A DNA stretch of 64,000 bases from Magicicada septendecula. Lineage: Eukaryota; Arthropoda; Insecta; Hemiptera; Cicadidae. The stretch spans positions 86,233,654-86,297,653 of the forward strand of contig CM068367.1 in assembly GCA_034769895.1 (NCBI GenBank), given 5' to 3'. The position numbers and the translations under genes are program-made. Below, one piece after another: positions 46,721 to 57,821 of this stretch (positions are counted from its first letter, which is position 1; each line of letters begins with the position of its first letter). The notes under the pieces were generated by a model. That model did not search any database. It worked only from the letters and a program-made list of their open reading frames with translations, and was not told the DNA's origin.

Positions 46721-48610
46721 TTAACTCAGCAAGATGGGCTATAGTCCAAATGTACAAATTCACAATATTGAAGCTTAGAAAGATCGTTACACACATAACA
46801 TTCAACAAAACATGCCTCAACAAATCAATAACACCAAAATACGCAAAAAATCAAAATCAAACACAGCAGTCAGGCCGCTCAAATAACACAAAACATTGCA
46901 CGAAGGACATACATAATAGAATCCATAAAACAGTTATATAAGAAAAAAAGACGCTCTCAACCGCAAAGCACTGACGCTACACCTACAGATCGCCAACATA
47001 TACGGACACAATTATATGACTGAACTAATACATCACACAAATGAATGGACAAAAAAACAAATACATAACATACAGACAAAACACGAGAGAAGAATTAAAA
47101 ACCTGACACAAATCAGCACAAATATAATTCCTTCACACTAATTCTACCCACGTACAGTAAACCTCACGAACGTCAAAATCACTAAAAACGAACAAACACT
47201 CCTTGATAAAGGCCTAAAACATAACATACATTACAAACAAAACAACCAAACACTAACAAAACTCATAGTTGACACTGAAACAAATATACAAAACACAGCA
47301 CCAGAATATCAAAACACACTAAGACATAACATAAACAATATAATAGGAGCACATAAGACACCAGACAACAAGAACCACAACTCAGAAATACACACAGCCA
47401 TCAAACTGAGGGAAAAGGCACACAAACACAACATCACATTTGTAAAAGCAGACAAAGGCAACACGACTGTAATCATCTCCACAGACAACCTACACAACAA
47501 AGTACAAAACTTCATGTAACAGAACAACATCACAGAACTAAAACACGACCCCACCAACAAATACCAAAACGCAGTAAAACAACTAATCAACAGAGCCAAA
47601 CACATAATTATACACAAACAAAAGCCCTACGTGAAACAAATCCGACCATCAGCCCCTACCCTCCAAACACTTCCCAAAACCCATAAAGAAGAAATTCCGA
47701 TCTGCCCCATTATCAATTACCGTAATGCCCCTGCATACAAACTCACAAAACATCTAGACAAAATTATCAGACAACACACACAACTAGACAACAACATTGC
47801 AGTAAAAACCAACACAGACCTAGTAACAAAAATAAAAGACATACACATCCCCCATAATGCCACGTTAGCCTCCTTTGACATTAAAAACCTGTACACAAAC
47901 ATCCCCATCTCTGAAACAATCACCATCCTATAAATCAGACTCAAACAGAACAACACACCAGACGAACTTATCAACGAAATAACAGAAACTCTGAACATTA
48001 TCACAAAACAAAACTACTTTACATATAACAATAAATTTTACACACAGAATGATGGCCTACCCATGGGCTCACCCATATCCAGGATTCTAGCAGAAGTCTT
48101 CCTCCATCACACTTAGAAAAAACAAGAATCCTCACAAACAATGACAGACACTCACATAAAATACTATATTGGCACAGATGCGTTGATGGCATTCTAATAC
48201 TATACAGGGGAAACAAAAGACAATGTGAACAGTTACTAATGCACATAAACAAAATACATAAATAAAAAACCTTTACTGCCGAATACGAACACAACATATA
48301 CCATAAACTTCTTAGACCTCTCCATCACAAAACTTGAACACAAGCACAAATTCAGTATATACAGAAAACCGACTACAACTGACACACTAATACACAACTC
48401 CTCCAATCACCCAATACTCGTACAACACAAACTAGCTGCCTTCAGAACCATGATACATGGACTTAACAACATCCCCCTAGATGAAAAAGACTACAAAGAC
48501 GAACTAAACACGATAAAATATCTAGCAGAACCTAACGGATACGACAGAACAATAGTCAATAAATTCCTACACAAAACAAACAACAGACAAAGACAGAAAA
48601 CAACAAATTC
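46699..48610 (+). pseudogene. PLE family 2 reverse transcriptase, degenerate
   Basis: 46699-46941 starts the protein (MDNEIQEFNSARWAIVQMYK). 47631-47933 carries RT with LPKTHKEEIPICPIINYRN and motif A, LASFDIKNLYTNIPISE. Motif B follows near 48050-48090 as DGLPMGSPIS. The catalytic block near 48175-48200 reads CVDGILILYRG, with Gly where the second Asp of YVDD should be. Many frameshifts and stops separate the blocks. It is older than the family 1 copies, judging by the damage. Confidence 0.8.
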
Positions 48611-48617
48611 ATAACAC

Positions 48618-49917
48618 TGAAACAATTGAAAGTTTATTTCATTTAATAAAATTTATTGAATTTATAACACTGCGTTTTTCTTACCTTTGGGATCCAGAGT
48701 CGTATAGACGAAAACAGTTGCAGAAAGGTTATCTGGGTTTGAGTGCGAAATAATTATGCTAACACAGTCTTTCTGATTCGAACAAATTCTTTCTCTTTTA
48801 TTAAGCACAACTTCTCTAATTTACTTTATGAACTAATAACACAACAGATTATTGTATTTTTACTTGCTCTACCTTTTCTTGCTATTACAACTTCAGTTCT
48901 CAGATTACATAGAAAAATTATATGTTTTCATGCTAATCGCTTATTCTCTAATAATAATTATCAAACGAAAACAAGTATACATAAAAAAACTTTCCTTAAC
49001 TATTTCTTAATTTCTTGATTAATTCTACTTAACGAACCACTACTCTTTTTATATCTTTTCCCCTCCCTCTTTCTTTTATAAAAACCCCTTTCCCTTAGAG
49101 ATCTCGATTTATGGAGTTACATTTTAATTTTTTCTTTTATAATGAATAATCACCATTTATTTTAAATTGGTTTTAATATGAATATTCTGTGTTTTTAGTT
49201 ACCCATCCGCTACATGTTTATATGGTTTGTTGCACAGCCTCGTGGTGACCGCTTTCTTCGTTCTAACACACTCCGACACTCGCTTATATTGAGTTTAGTT
49301 GTTGTTTCTTTTTTTGCACCTTTTGTTTGCTTTGATTTAATATCCGTACATATTGTAATTTACAGTCGGCCGACTTTAATTTGCTCGAGCACTGTTTATT
49401 TTTTAAGTTTGTTGTGACCGCACGGTCTGAATAAATTGCGTCGACTTTTTGACCGCGATATATTGTTCTTACAGATTAATATTTTAGAACCGCGCGCTCC
49501 TGAACTGCCCTGCACGGCCCTGCTGTCTCTTGGCTGGTTTAACAAAGACTGCTTAAGCTGGCGTTAGGGTAATGATTACCAAGGGTGAGTCTGGTCATGT
49601 GATCGCCAGTCTGAGCTCCAATTGGTTCTTTTGAAATGTTCTGGAAGCTGGCCAGCGAATTCTGCAACATTCTGCCGCCTGGTGAAATCCGCACGTGGCT
49701 TCATTTTTTCCATGATTCACGACTGCCACGAACTGTATGTCGTTACATAATATGTCTGGCCGGTCTGAGTCCCGAGACAAAACACAGACGTGATGTTTTG
49801 TAATAACACTGTATGTGTTGTTGGTTAACACGAGGTACCCCACAGGTGAACACTGACTACTTTAAAATTATTTTCAATTATTAAAATGTATCCCCGTCCC
49901 AGATATGTCCCGTTACA
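48618..49917 (-). mobile_element. Solo LTR of a probable Gypsy-type retrotransposon
   Basis: A 1300-bp block that begins TGTAACGGGAC on the minus strand and ends CAATTGTTTCA, with TG...CA termini. ACAC flanks both sides (48614-48617 and 49918-49921). It interrupts the PLE coding sequence. A TATA-like ATATAAAAAG and an AATAAA-type signal lie in the expected order. No internal coding region is present, so this is a recombined solo LTR, younger than the PLE it sits in. Confidence 0.75.
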
Positions 49918-49934
49918 ACACTAACATACATCAA

Positions 49935-50454
49935 CAAACAAACTGAAAAAGTAGCCCACAAATTCAAAAAAGCAGGATACAGAATCGCTAACAAAACTAC
50001 TAACAAAACAGAACACACACACAAAGCACCAAACAAATTCGATCTACCTGGTGTTTACAAACTAAATTGATCAGATTGCAACAAATTCTACATAGGCCAG
50101 ACAGGACGTAGCTTCAAACAAAGATACATTGAACACACAAAGGCACTCCACTCCACTACAGAATCCACCTTTGCAAACCACCTCATTGAAGCAAACCACA
50201 CATACAAAAACATCGACAATAACATGAACATTCTACACGTACATACAAAAGGCCGAAAACTAGACACTCTAGAACAATTAGAAATATACAAACACACGAA
50301 AACAAATAAATACGACATCCTAAACGAACAGACACAATTCAAATCACATGCATTATTCGAACATATCTCACCCCACACACACAACATCGATCTTTCGAAA
50401 ATCGATTCTGTCGCCCACAACAAGATGGACAGCACTACCAGCGGCAACCTCTGA
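49935..50454 (+). pseudogene. PLE family 2 GIY-YIG endonuclease region
   Basis: It encodes GVYKLN, a stop, then SDCNKFYIGQTGRSFKQRYIEH, the GIY and YIG halves of the nuclease fold. A long C-terminal part follows (50224-50454), including RKLDTLEQLEIYKH, parallel to RLDTLERFEIYKA of family 1. The frame is open after the stop. Confidence 0.8.
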
Positions 50455-50600
50455 AGAAGCTTTTTAAAAGTGAAAACCGGTTTAGGTTGTATGGTAAAAC
50501 TTTATGTTTTTACTCATAAAAAACTGTGTTCCGAGTCGTTAGTGAAATAGTTGTATTTAGTTAAGTAACGAACACGTCATGGACAACGAAATCCAAGAAT
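50354..50600 (+). repeat. PLE family 2 right terminal direct repeat (pLTR)
   Basis: Second copy of the 248-bp repeat. It overlaps the C-terminal coding end of the GIY-YIG frame (HISPHTHNIDLSKIDSVAHN). Confidence 0.85.
50445..50489 (+). ncRNA. Hammerhead ribozyme motif, PLE family 2 right repeat
   Basis: Same structure as in the left repeat. The only visible change is T instead of C at the cleavage position, which is also an allowed residue. Confidence 0.7.
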
Positions 50601-51626
50601 CATTTATATAGTGGTAATAATCGACACACGTCTTCACTTTGATAAATCATGTAAAATTCACTTTGACTAAAAACGTAAAATAAACAAGTGCAAATCACGC
50701 AGGTTTTGAAATGTCGGTGAGCCGCTCGGTACCGTCTGAGTCATTGTTTTATCTCACAGCCAGGCGCCTGTGACCGGTGGCTGGTTAAACCGAGGCCGAT
50801 TAGAGGGCGCCTACTGTATGGTGAATTTTCCGGCTACTAAAGTTTACTGCCAATAAGGCCATTGACAGATATTCATTATGGCTGTTTCTAATACTTTTTA
50901 TTGATGTGTATCAACTGATTTACTTTTATTATGTTAAAGTTGAGTTAAGTTGGGATACTAGTATAGAATGTATTATTAGCAGTGTATTGTAAAGGTTTTC
51001 TCTAGAATTGTTTGACGATCTCTGTATTAGAAATAATTGCTGTGAAGTGTATTTTATAGTGAAATTCTGTTAGTCCAAATAGGATATACAACAGCTTTAT
51101 AAACAATGAGTTTCTTCTACACTAATAATTGAGGTTGCAACCAGAAACCACTCAATCTCTCTGACAATGTGCAGAAGGAAACTGCTTTTTTTCACTTTGA
51201 AAAAATTGTAGCTGAAATCATATTATCCTGCAGATATCTGGCTTTCCCAATTCTAATTTCCAAGAATGGTGCATTTCACTACATACTGTTCAAATTTGTA
51301 GTTGGGAAGTGACAGACCAGCTGATACACTTTCTATTTTCCTGTTTCGCTGCTGATATCTTGTCCACACGTGTTTTTCATATTAGGCGTTGATCTAAATA
51401 GATACCTAGCTACAGTACTTATTACCTTCCGTTTGTAATATTGGATGTTTGTTTTGTTTTATTAAGGAGCATGCTTGTGCAATGTGATTGTAACATGAGT
51501 ACATACACACATTTAAAATATACATTTTGTATCATTAAGGTTATTTATGAAAACAACAACATTTTGTGCATGTGTGTCTTTATAATACAAGCAAGTAAAA
51601 AGTTAAGTTTTTATTTTTCTTTATAG
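50601..51626. other. Remaining intron 2 DNA without recognisable genes
   Basis: A GC-richer patch at 50710-50830 includes GGTTAAACCGAGGCC, a motif echoed at 43.73 and 57.27 kb. The rest is AT-rich and featureless up to the polypyrimidine tract of exon 3. Confidence 0.4.
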
Positions 51627-52116
51627 AGTACACCAGTTCACCAAAGTGGAAATGTTTGGTTTTTCACTCCCAGAAAAGTCTGATGAACTGCTAGAGGAAT
51701 TTTGCGCCTTTGAAGAGGAACAGTTTTCAAGCCTTGGTCTACATTTACAGGTACTTGACATGCCACTTCACGAGTTGGGAGCACAGGCGTACAGGAAGTA
51801 TGACGTTGAAGCATGGCTTCCAGGGAAAAACACGTGGGGGGAAATTTCCAGCTGTAGTAACTGTACCGATTACCAGTCACGTCGGTTGAACATTAAGTAT
51901 AATAATGGTACACATGTTCACACAGTTAATGGAACTGCTTGCGCAGTGCCACGGATGGTTATTGCCCTGCTAGAAACACACCAGCGCAAAGACGGCACAA
52001 TAAGCATACCAACACCGTTACAGCCGTTTATGAAAGGTCAGACACTTATCGATACAAAAAGCAGTGTTCCAGATATGAGGTTATTCAGACTTACATCAAA
52101 GAAATCGAGAAAGTAG
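51627..52116 (+). CDS. SARS2: Mitochondrial seryl-tRNA synthetase, coding exon 3 (terminal)
   Basis: It follows TTTATTTTTCTTTATAG and completes the split Arg codon 292. It encodes the rest of motif 2 (VHQFTKVEMFGF, from residue 293), the conserved DVEAWLPGKNTWGEISSCSN stretch and motif 3 (NGTACAVPRMVIALLETHQ, from residue 393). The stop is TAG at 52114-52116. The protein ends after a short basic tail, RLFRLTSKKSRK. Spliced length is 1365 bases including the stop. No canonical AATAAA was seen close downstream, so the 3' UTR end is unknown. Confidence 0.9.
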
Positions 52117-52332
52117 ATGATTTTCAGTCAATATGTTTAAGTTGTTGATTATAACAAAATAATTGATTGATAAAACTGTAATCAATCTGAGTGATAGCCA
52201 ACAGTCGGCCATACCACATTGAATACACTGCTTCCCGTCCAATCCAAGTGATATTTGGAGGTTAATCTACTTTAAATACATTGGTCAGCCTTGTATTCTT
52301 CTGACCTTGATGAACATGTTAATATGAAGGTA

Positions 52333-52990
52333 GGATGAAAAGTTCCGAGCCTGAATAGGAAAACAACACTTTTCTGGATTAATCTGCATTTAGTTCTCAA
52401 CATAATCTATATTAACTCTACACATTTTTTCCAAGAATCTTCTAAAGCGATTATGCCAGACTGATAAGCCGATTTGTCAAGTCCTCAAAACAGCCATTTA
52501 CAACATCACTGACTTGATTGTCGTCAGTAAACCTTTTCCCACCGAGTCATTTTTGAGGGCAGGAAAGAGGTAGAAATCACTTGGGGCTAAATAAGGTGAG
52601 TACGATGGCTGAGGAAACAACTCAAACTTCAATTCTTCGATTTTAGCGATTGGAACAGTTGGTTGAAACCTCCTTTAGACATTTTTTTTGGTCAAGTGTC
52701 AGCAAATGCAGCATCCATCTAGCACACAGCTTTGTCAAACACAGATGTTCATGTAAGATATTGCGCACAAGTTCCGTTGATATACCAGAAGTCTCAGCTA
52801 TCTTGTTCACTTTCATTCTATGGTCTACCATAACGATGGATTTGTTTCTATTTTTGCTGGCACAGTCACTTCAATTGGACATCCAACACATTGGTCGTCA
52901 GTCGTGATGGTCTGACCTATTTTAAACTCAGCAACCCAGCACTTAACCGTTGTATTCGATAGAGAAGAATCCCCCAACGTTAATCCAGAT
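52333..52990 (-). mobile_element. Mariner element, internally deleted
   Basis: Minus strand. 52643-52831 encodes the N-terminal helix-turn-helix end (KVNKIAETSGISTELVRNIL, then LCARWMLHLLTLDQKK). Immediately downstream the sequence jumps to the C-terminal catalytic end near 52530-52640, including SPYLAPSDFYLFPALK. The middle of the transposase is missing. The left edge is GGATGAAAAGTTCCGAGCC after TA; the right edge is uncertain. It lies about 215 bases after the synthetase stop codon. Confidence 0.8.
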
Positions 52991-53036
52991 CCTTTTTTAT
53001 GTTAGTCGCAGGTAAGCCTTTCAAAAAAAAAAAAAC

Positions 53037-53345
53037 GAATTTCCAATAGATTATAATGATGTTTCAAGCGTCACAACAGTGGACTATGCCACTAATAATG
53101 AACAACTCATTGACTTGAAATTATCGACACAAACACAAAGCATACAAAGGATGAAATCATACAACACGGAGAAAAGAATGAGCATTGTCGAAAAATGAAT
53201 TTCCAATAGATTATAATGATGTTTCAAGCCTCACAACAGTGGACTGTGCCACTAATAATGAACAACTCATTGACTTGAAATTATCGACACAAAGCATACA
53301 AAGGATGAAATCATACAACACGGAGAAAAGAATGAGCATAGTAGC
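53037..53345. repeat. Tandem duplication, period 160 bp
   Basis: Two consecutive copies of a segment starting GAATTTCCAATAGATTATAA (53037 and 53197). The first carries a few extra bases (an additional ACACAAA). The second copy encodes FPIDYNDVSSLTTVDCATNN in an open frame; its origin is not recognised. Confidence 0.88.
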
Positions 53346-54629
53346 ACTATTTCTGTGTCAGGAACTTTTCATCGTACCCTCATACTTATGGATTGCTCTA
53401 GTTCTTCAGTAGACTATCAGAAGTATTACAGACGTAGATCTTGGGTAAGTGAGCTAATTAAAATAATCGTGAAGTAAGTTTACAAAAACCGCGATATACA
53501 TTTGTGTCTATTTTGACCAATTTCAATATTTTGTTTGGTTCCTTCTTGACTGCTATGATTGATTTTTATTTATTATGTTTGAAAGTTTGTCAAGTTTTTA
53601 AGATATTACACAGTATTCTGAAATGTTCTGTTCAATCTTTGATCTTGAAAGATGAATGTTCTTTTCAATATTTTCAAATTTCAATCTTGAATTGAAAAGA
53701 TTTAACCATTTAGAATTACTCCACTGATTTATACTAAAATATTAGTTTATAAATTACTCTACAGTGTTGTCATATGCCATTGCCAGATAAAGAATGCATT
53801 CCTTACATATACTGTGGATGTAACCATAGGAGTGGTTTGCAAAACACTTACTGGTTATGTTTATTTAAGTGTTATGAAAAAAAAAATTCATAACAAATTT
53901 AGAAAACTTGCAAAGCAGGTTGTATGCTTTTCTGGTTACACTTTCTTTTTTACAAACTACTGTTTTTGTAGAAAATTGGTTAACAAATAGATATAGTAAA
54001 CTTATTTAACCTTTTTTTGTACACTAATTTTTTTTATTTTGTAAACAACTTATTTTGTAAGTCAAGTTAGAAATATGCATAACTATCCACACTCAAAATA
54101 TCTAACCACATTTTTTTGTGTTTATTCATTCCTTTTTTTGTAATAGCAGAAAATTACATTAGTAGTGTAGAAATTATTCATGTAATATATTCCACATTGA
54201 AAAATAAATTTTTTTTATGTAACATGTAAATAAAAATGTTTTTTTGTGACTGTACATTGATTGGGCCTGTAGTACACATTAAGTACAAAACATATGGTTT
54301 TTACAGCTTTATGGTTAACACATTGAGCCCTATCTGCCTTGGAGGGCTCCCTACTTCTGTGGCCTCCAATTTTTGTATAACGTTCTACTTATTTCCAATG
54401 TACATATACTGCCTGGAAGCTTAAATTATCATCTTTTATATGATATATGATACAATGTGTATCCAATAACATGGCAGATGTATCCAAATTACACAATTTT
54501 CAAAAGTCATAAATTTTTTTCTTAACAATATTTCTGCACAGCAATATGTGACATCAATACTGTACATCAGTATTATTCAAAAGTTCATAAATTTCATCTT
54601 TGGTAAGGTATTTACTTCTTCTTATTCCA
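53346..54629. other. AT-rich stretch without recognisable genes
   Basis: Many T-runs. Several short frames have no motif. Nothing identifiable on either strand. Confidence 0.4.
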
Positions 54630-54899
54630 ATCCTTTTCTACCTCAAGGTGTAGAGGTTGAGCAAAGGTCTCGTCACTGTGGTCTCTGCATGGCCAGGGCC
54701 TTGGTTTCATTCCACTGCATTCCCAGCCCCTGCAGAGAGGACGTCACATTGTCCTCCCAAGTCACTCTTCTCAGGCTGGGTCTTCTCCCAGCAATCCTGC
54801 TCCATACAGTTGTTTTGGAAGTCTATCACCTTTCATACTCTGAAGTGTCCAAACCAGCGCAACTGTGCTTTCTTAATTTGATCTTTCAAAGGTACTGTC
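54630..54899 (-). mobile_element. LINE C-terminal tail remnant
   Basis: In minus-strand frames with breaks it reads LRWFGHF, then LGRRPSLRRVTWEDNVTSSL, the usual ending of insect LINE polyproteins. The piggyBac element inserted at its TTAA (54900-54903). Confidence 0.6.
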
Positions 54900-54903
54900 T
54901 TAA

Positions 54904-56335
54904 CCTTTTCGCAGCGCATCACGTGTGAACGGTTATGCTTTGCCCGTGCGCCGTACTTTTAGCGGCAGCGTGTATACACGCGCGGAGCACTCTACTGTTT
55001 ACAAAATTTAATCAGAAATATTTAAAATGGCCTATTCAGATATACATTGAATATTTTTGTAAAGTATTGAATTTTTTTAAATTATATTTTTATGAAAAAC
55101 TGATATTCACGTAAAATTACTTTGCAACTCTCACATGCACTTACTCATTTTTCCGGTTTCTGGAAGATCATATAATACACTGTTTGAGTTTTTGCTCATA
55201 TATTAGTCAAATAAATCTGCAATGCTATGTAAATTACTACAGACCTTTATTTAACTATATGCTAATATAAAAAATAACAGAAATATTATAAACGTAATGT
55301 ACATTTAATAAAAAATTATTTATGAAATTCACACTGAAAATAAATGTATTACTTTCAGTTACACAGAAAGAAAATATAATGTTTATTTGTTCAATAGTTT
55401 TTTAGAGTATTGTAGTATTTGAAACACGGAACAACACATAATGCTACTTTACAACTATCACACATATACCGAGTCTCTTTTCTTTGGTTATTCTTTGCAG
55501 ATATGACACTTAGTTTAGCGGGATTAACCGTCTTCTCCGTTGGTGGGATATATGCTGCAAAATGCCTTTCTGTGATACGTAATATTGAATCCGCGTTTTC
55601 GGAATGCCTTCGTGTGCCTCTTGGATGTAAGGGTTTGTGGTATTTGTTGAGGACTTGTTTTACAAGAGTGAGTTGATATTCAGCCACTGGTATGTTTTTT
55701 CCAGTAAGTACTTTATGAAAAACATACGCGTTTAGAACTGAAAGATCTAACAAATGAAAAACCACTTTCTTATACCACTTTACAGTTTTTCTCACTGTTT
55801 CAATAGAACTCAAAAGTAGTTTATCGACAGCACCCATGTTTTGGTTGTACTCTACTATACACTTCAGCTTGATGATAGATTCACCAGTTTTTATATCTAC
55901 TTTACACGTAGGAACCATTTCATTCTTATGTATTGTGGTCAACATCCCCACGTCACGCTTGTCATGCCATCTTACTGCAAGCATATTTTCGTTATACTGA
56001 TGCTCTGTTTCACCTTGATTTAATTTAATTTTTTATTCATCAGCGGCATGCCCTTTCTGTTAGCTTTCACAGTACCACAGGCATTGGTATTATTTCTGTG
56101 TAAGTACGAAAATAAAGCGGGGCTTGTATACCAATTATCCACATAAAGGCAGTGACCCCTGTTCATGTATGGTTTCATCAGGGTAAGTACAACATTTCCA
56201 GATTTTCCAAGATTTGTATCTCCAAAGTTGTCTTGAATCTGAGTAGTAGCCCCAGTGTAAATAGTGAAATCTAGTATATAGCCAATTTCACAGTAGCACA
56301 GCATGAAAAATTTTATTCCAAAATGATGTCTCTTG
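54904..56335 (-). mobile_element. piggyBac element, one end lost
   Basis: The left end reads CCTTTTCGCAGCGCATCACG directly after TTAA, as expected for piggyBac. Transposase lies on the minus strand. The other end is replaced at about 56335 by an IS630-type fragment, so the N-terminal coding region and right terminus are missing. Confidence 0.75.
55391..56304 (-). pseudogene. piggyBac transposase, C-terminal two thirds, frameshifted
   Basis: 56020-56304 encodes the middle of the core (GYILDFTIYTGATTQIQDNF, then GHCLYVDNWYTSPALFSYLH with a catalytic Asp, and TNACGTVKANRKGMP). 55391-55984 continues with MLAVRWHDKRDVGMLTTIHK, YNQNMGAVDK (the third catalytic Asp) and a C-terminal Cys-rich domain, CDSCKVALCVVPCFKYYN. 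A frameshift or stop near 55985-56020 separates them. It belongs to the insect/vertebrate PGBD-like branch. The first catalytic Asp region is absent. Confidence 0.85.
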
Positions 56336-56850
56336 GATGGTATATACTGTTTGAAAAAATGAACAAAATGAACTCTGAAAACTTTACCAAGTGGTTCACA
56401 GAAGACTCATTATTAAAAAACCACACAGTGCCGTCAACTATTGTAATGGATGGCCCCTTACTACTTGGTTATGTACGACAAAGTGCCGCCATTGGCTACA
56501 CGTAAAGAAGAAATTATTCATTGGCTTCACCAACATAACATTTCTACCACTGTTAACATGAAAAAGCAGAGCTGTTGTAGCTGGTAGCAGGTTGTAAACA
56601 CCGATTTCCGGAATACGTAATTGACAAAGTAGCAGAATAACATGTCCGTAAAGTAGTAAGATAGCCACCTTATCACTGTCATTTTAACCCCATTGAGTTA
56701 ATCTGGGTACAAGAAAAGGGACATGAAACAAGAACTTTTACAGGAACAGAAGTAGAAAAGTTGATATGTGAGGGTATTACGAATGTTACTGCAGACGACT
56801 GGGAAAAGCAGTGATGCACACAAAGAAAGTGATTGATGAAGCATGGAGCA
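56336..56850 (+). pseudogene. IS630/DDE_3-type transposase fragment
   Basis: The plus-strand frame 56323-56505 carries MNSENFTKWFTEDSLL and STIVMDGP (second catalytic Asp, VMDNA in intact relatives). Further down, across several breaks, come PPYHCHFNPIELIW (last acidic residue), GTEVEKLICEGITNVTADDW and an ending KVIDEAWSN-like. Same superfamily as the minus-strand remnant at 37.7 kb but a different copy. The N-terminal half is missing, and the element abuts the piggyBac sequence. Confidence 0.75.
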
Positions 56851-56858
56851 ATTAAGGA

Positions 56859-57813
56859 CAGGGGGCGAACCTAGGAGGGGATATGGGAGATATATCCCCC
56901 CGGAATCTAAAAAAATTAACACAATGTTGGACCAAAAAATTTGAAACTGGTTGCGTGTTTTTAAAATGTAATTAATTGACTTCCAAGATTGTCAGTTATA
57001 AAAAAAATTACTATTTAGGTCAATGACAAGTTTAGATAATCTACAATAATAGGCCTTATTCTCAATAATAAATATGACAGATGTTGAAAGAATTGGTGAA
57101 AAATGGAAAGAAGTTGACTTGAAAGAGAGTAGGAGGACACAGTTTTCAGCTGGTTACAAGCAACTTGAAACATATGATTCATGTGACGACGTGCTTTACA
57201 CTATACTTAAGCCATGTCAGCTGATTTCTTTAATTCCTCAATGAAGGAATTGTTTGTTTTTACCTGGTAGTTAGGGGTAAACCGAGGCCTACAAAAAATA
57301 CAGGCCATGGCGTGTAGGACGATTTTTGAAGTCGCGTGATGTTAGGAGTCTAACAGTTCCAGTGTTATCCTATGTACCCACGTAATGGTTTTGGTATTAA
57401 TGTTATTTGACCAACTTTTCTTAAATATTTCGTTTTTTTTTAAATGAAATATGCAATAAACATATAATGAAACATGTATAATCCACATATTTTTTAAAAT
57501 ATCAAGAAGGATAAATAGAACACTTATTTAACAAACTATATAGTCTTATTTATTTCTTCAGTTTTTTACGTTTCTTTCTTTTTCTATTTTTCCTTTTGAA
57601 AAAGGCTGACAATCATTATATTTTTTCAGTGAAACTATTTAACATTATTTTACATGCTGTAAAACTTATATCTACGACCCTGTTATATAGATTTATATCC
57701 ATAGCAATTATATACATACTGTTAACCCTCACCTTCTTAATTATAAAATTCTCTTTATAGTATTTTTTTGAAAAAATCCCCCCCCCCCAAATGAAATCCT
57801 AGGTTCGCTCCTC
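56859..57813. mobile_element. Non-autonomous hAT element, ATTAAGGA duplication
   Basis: The left end CAGGGGGCGAACCTAGGA and the right end TCCTAGGTTCGCTCCTC form imperfect inverted repeats. A perfect 8-bp ATTAAGGA lies on both sides (56851-56858 and 57814-57821). No transposase was recognised; a short frame starting MTDVERIGEKWKEVDL near 57073 is of unknown origin. Inserted at the very end of the IS630-type fragment. Confidence 0.8.
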
Positions 57814-57821
57814 ATTAAGGA

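Larger units (their letters stand above)
46473..50600 (+). mobile_element. PLE family 2 with direct terminal repeats, interrupted by a solo LTR
   Basis: A second, clearly different Penelope-like element, in sense orientation within intron 2 and strongly A/C-rich on the plus strand. Nearly identical repeats of about 248 bp bound it (46473-46720 and 50354-50600), each with a hammerhead motif. Between them lie degenerate RT and GIY-YIG coding regions. The 1300-bp solo LTR at 48618-49917 splits the post-RT linker from the GIY-YIG region. Confidence 0.85.

Noticed and set aside
36582-52116. SLIMP, the inactive insect SerRS paralogue
   Set aside because: TxE, motif 2 and motif 3 residues are all present in canonical form and closely resemble the mitochondrial enzyme.
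54548-54928. A 126-residue plus-strand frame
   Set aside because: It is antisense to a LINE tail whose minus-strand frames carry recognisable motifs.
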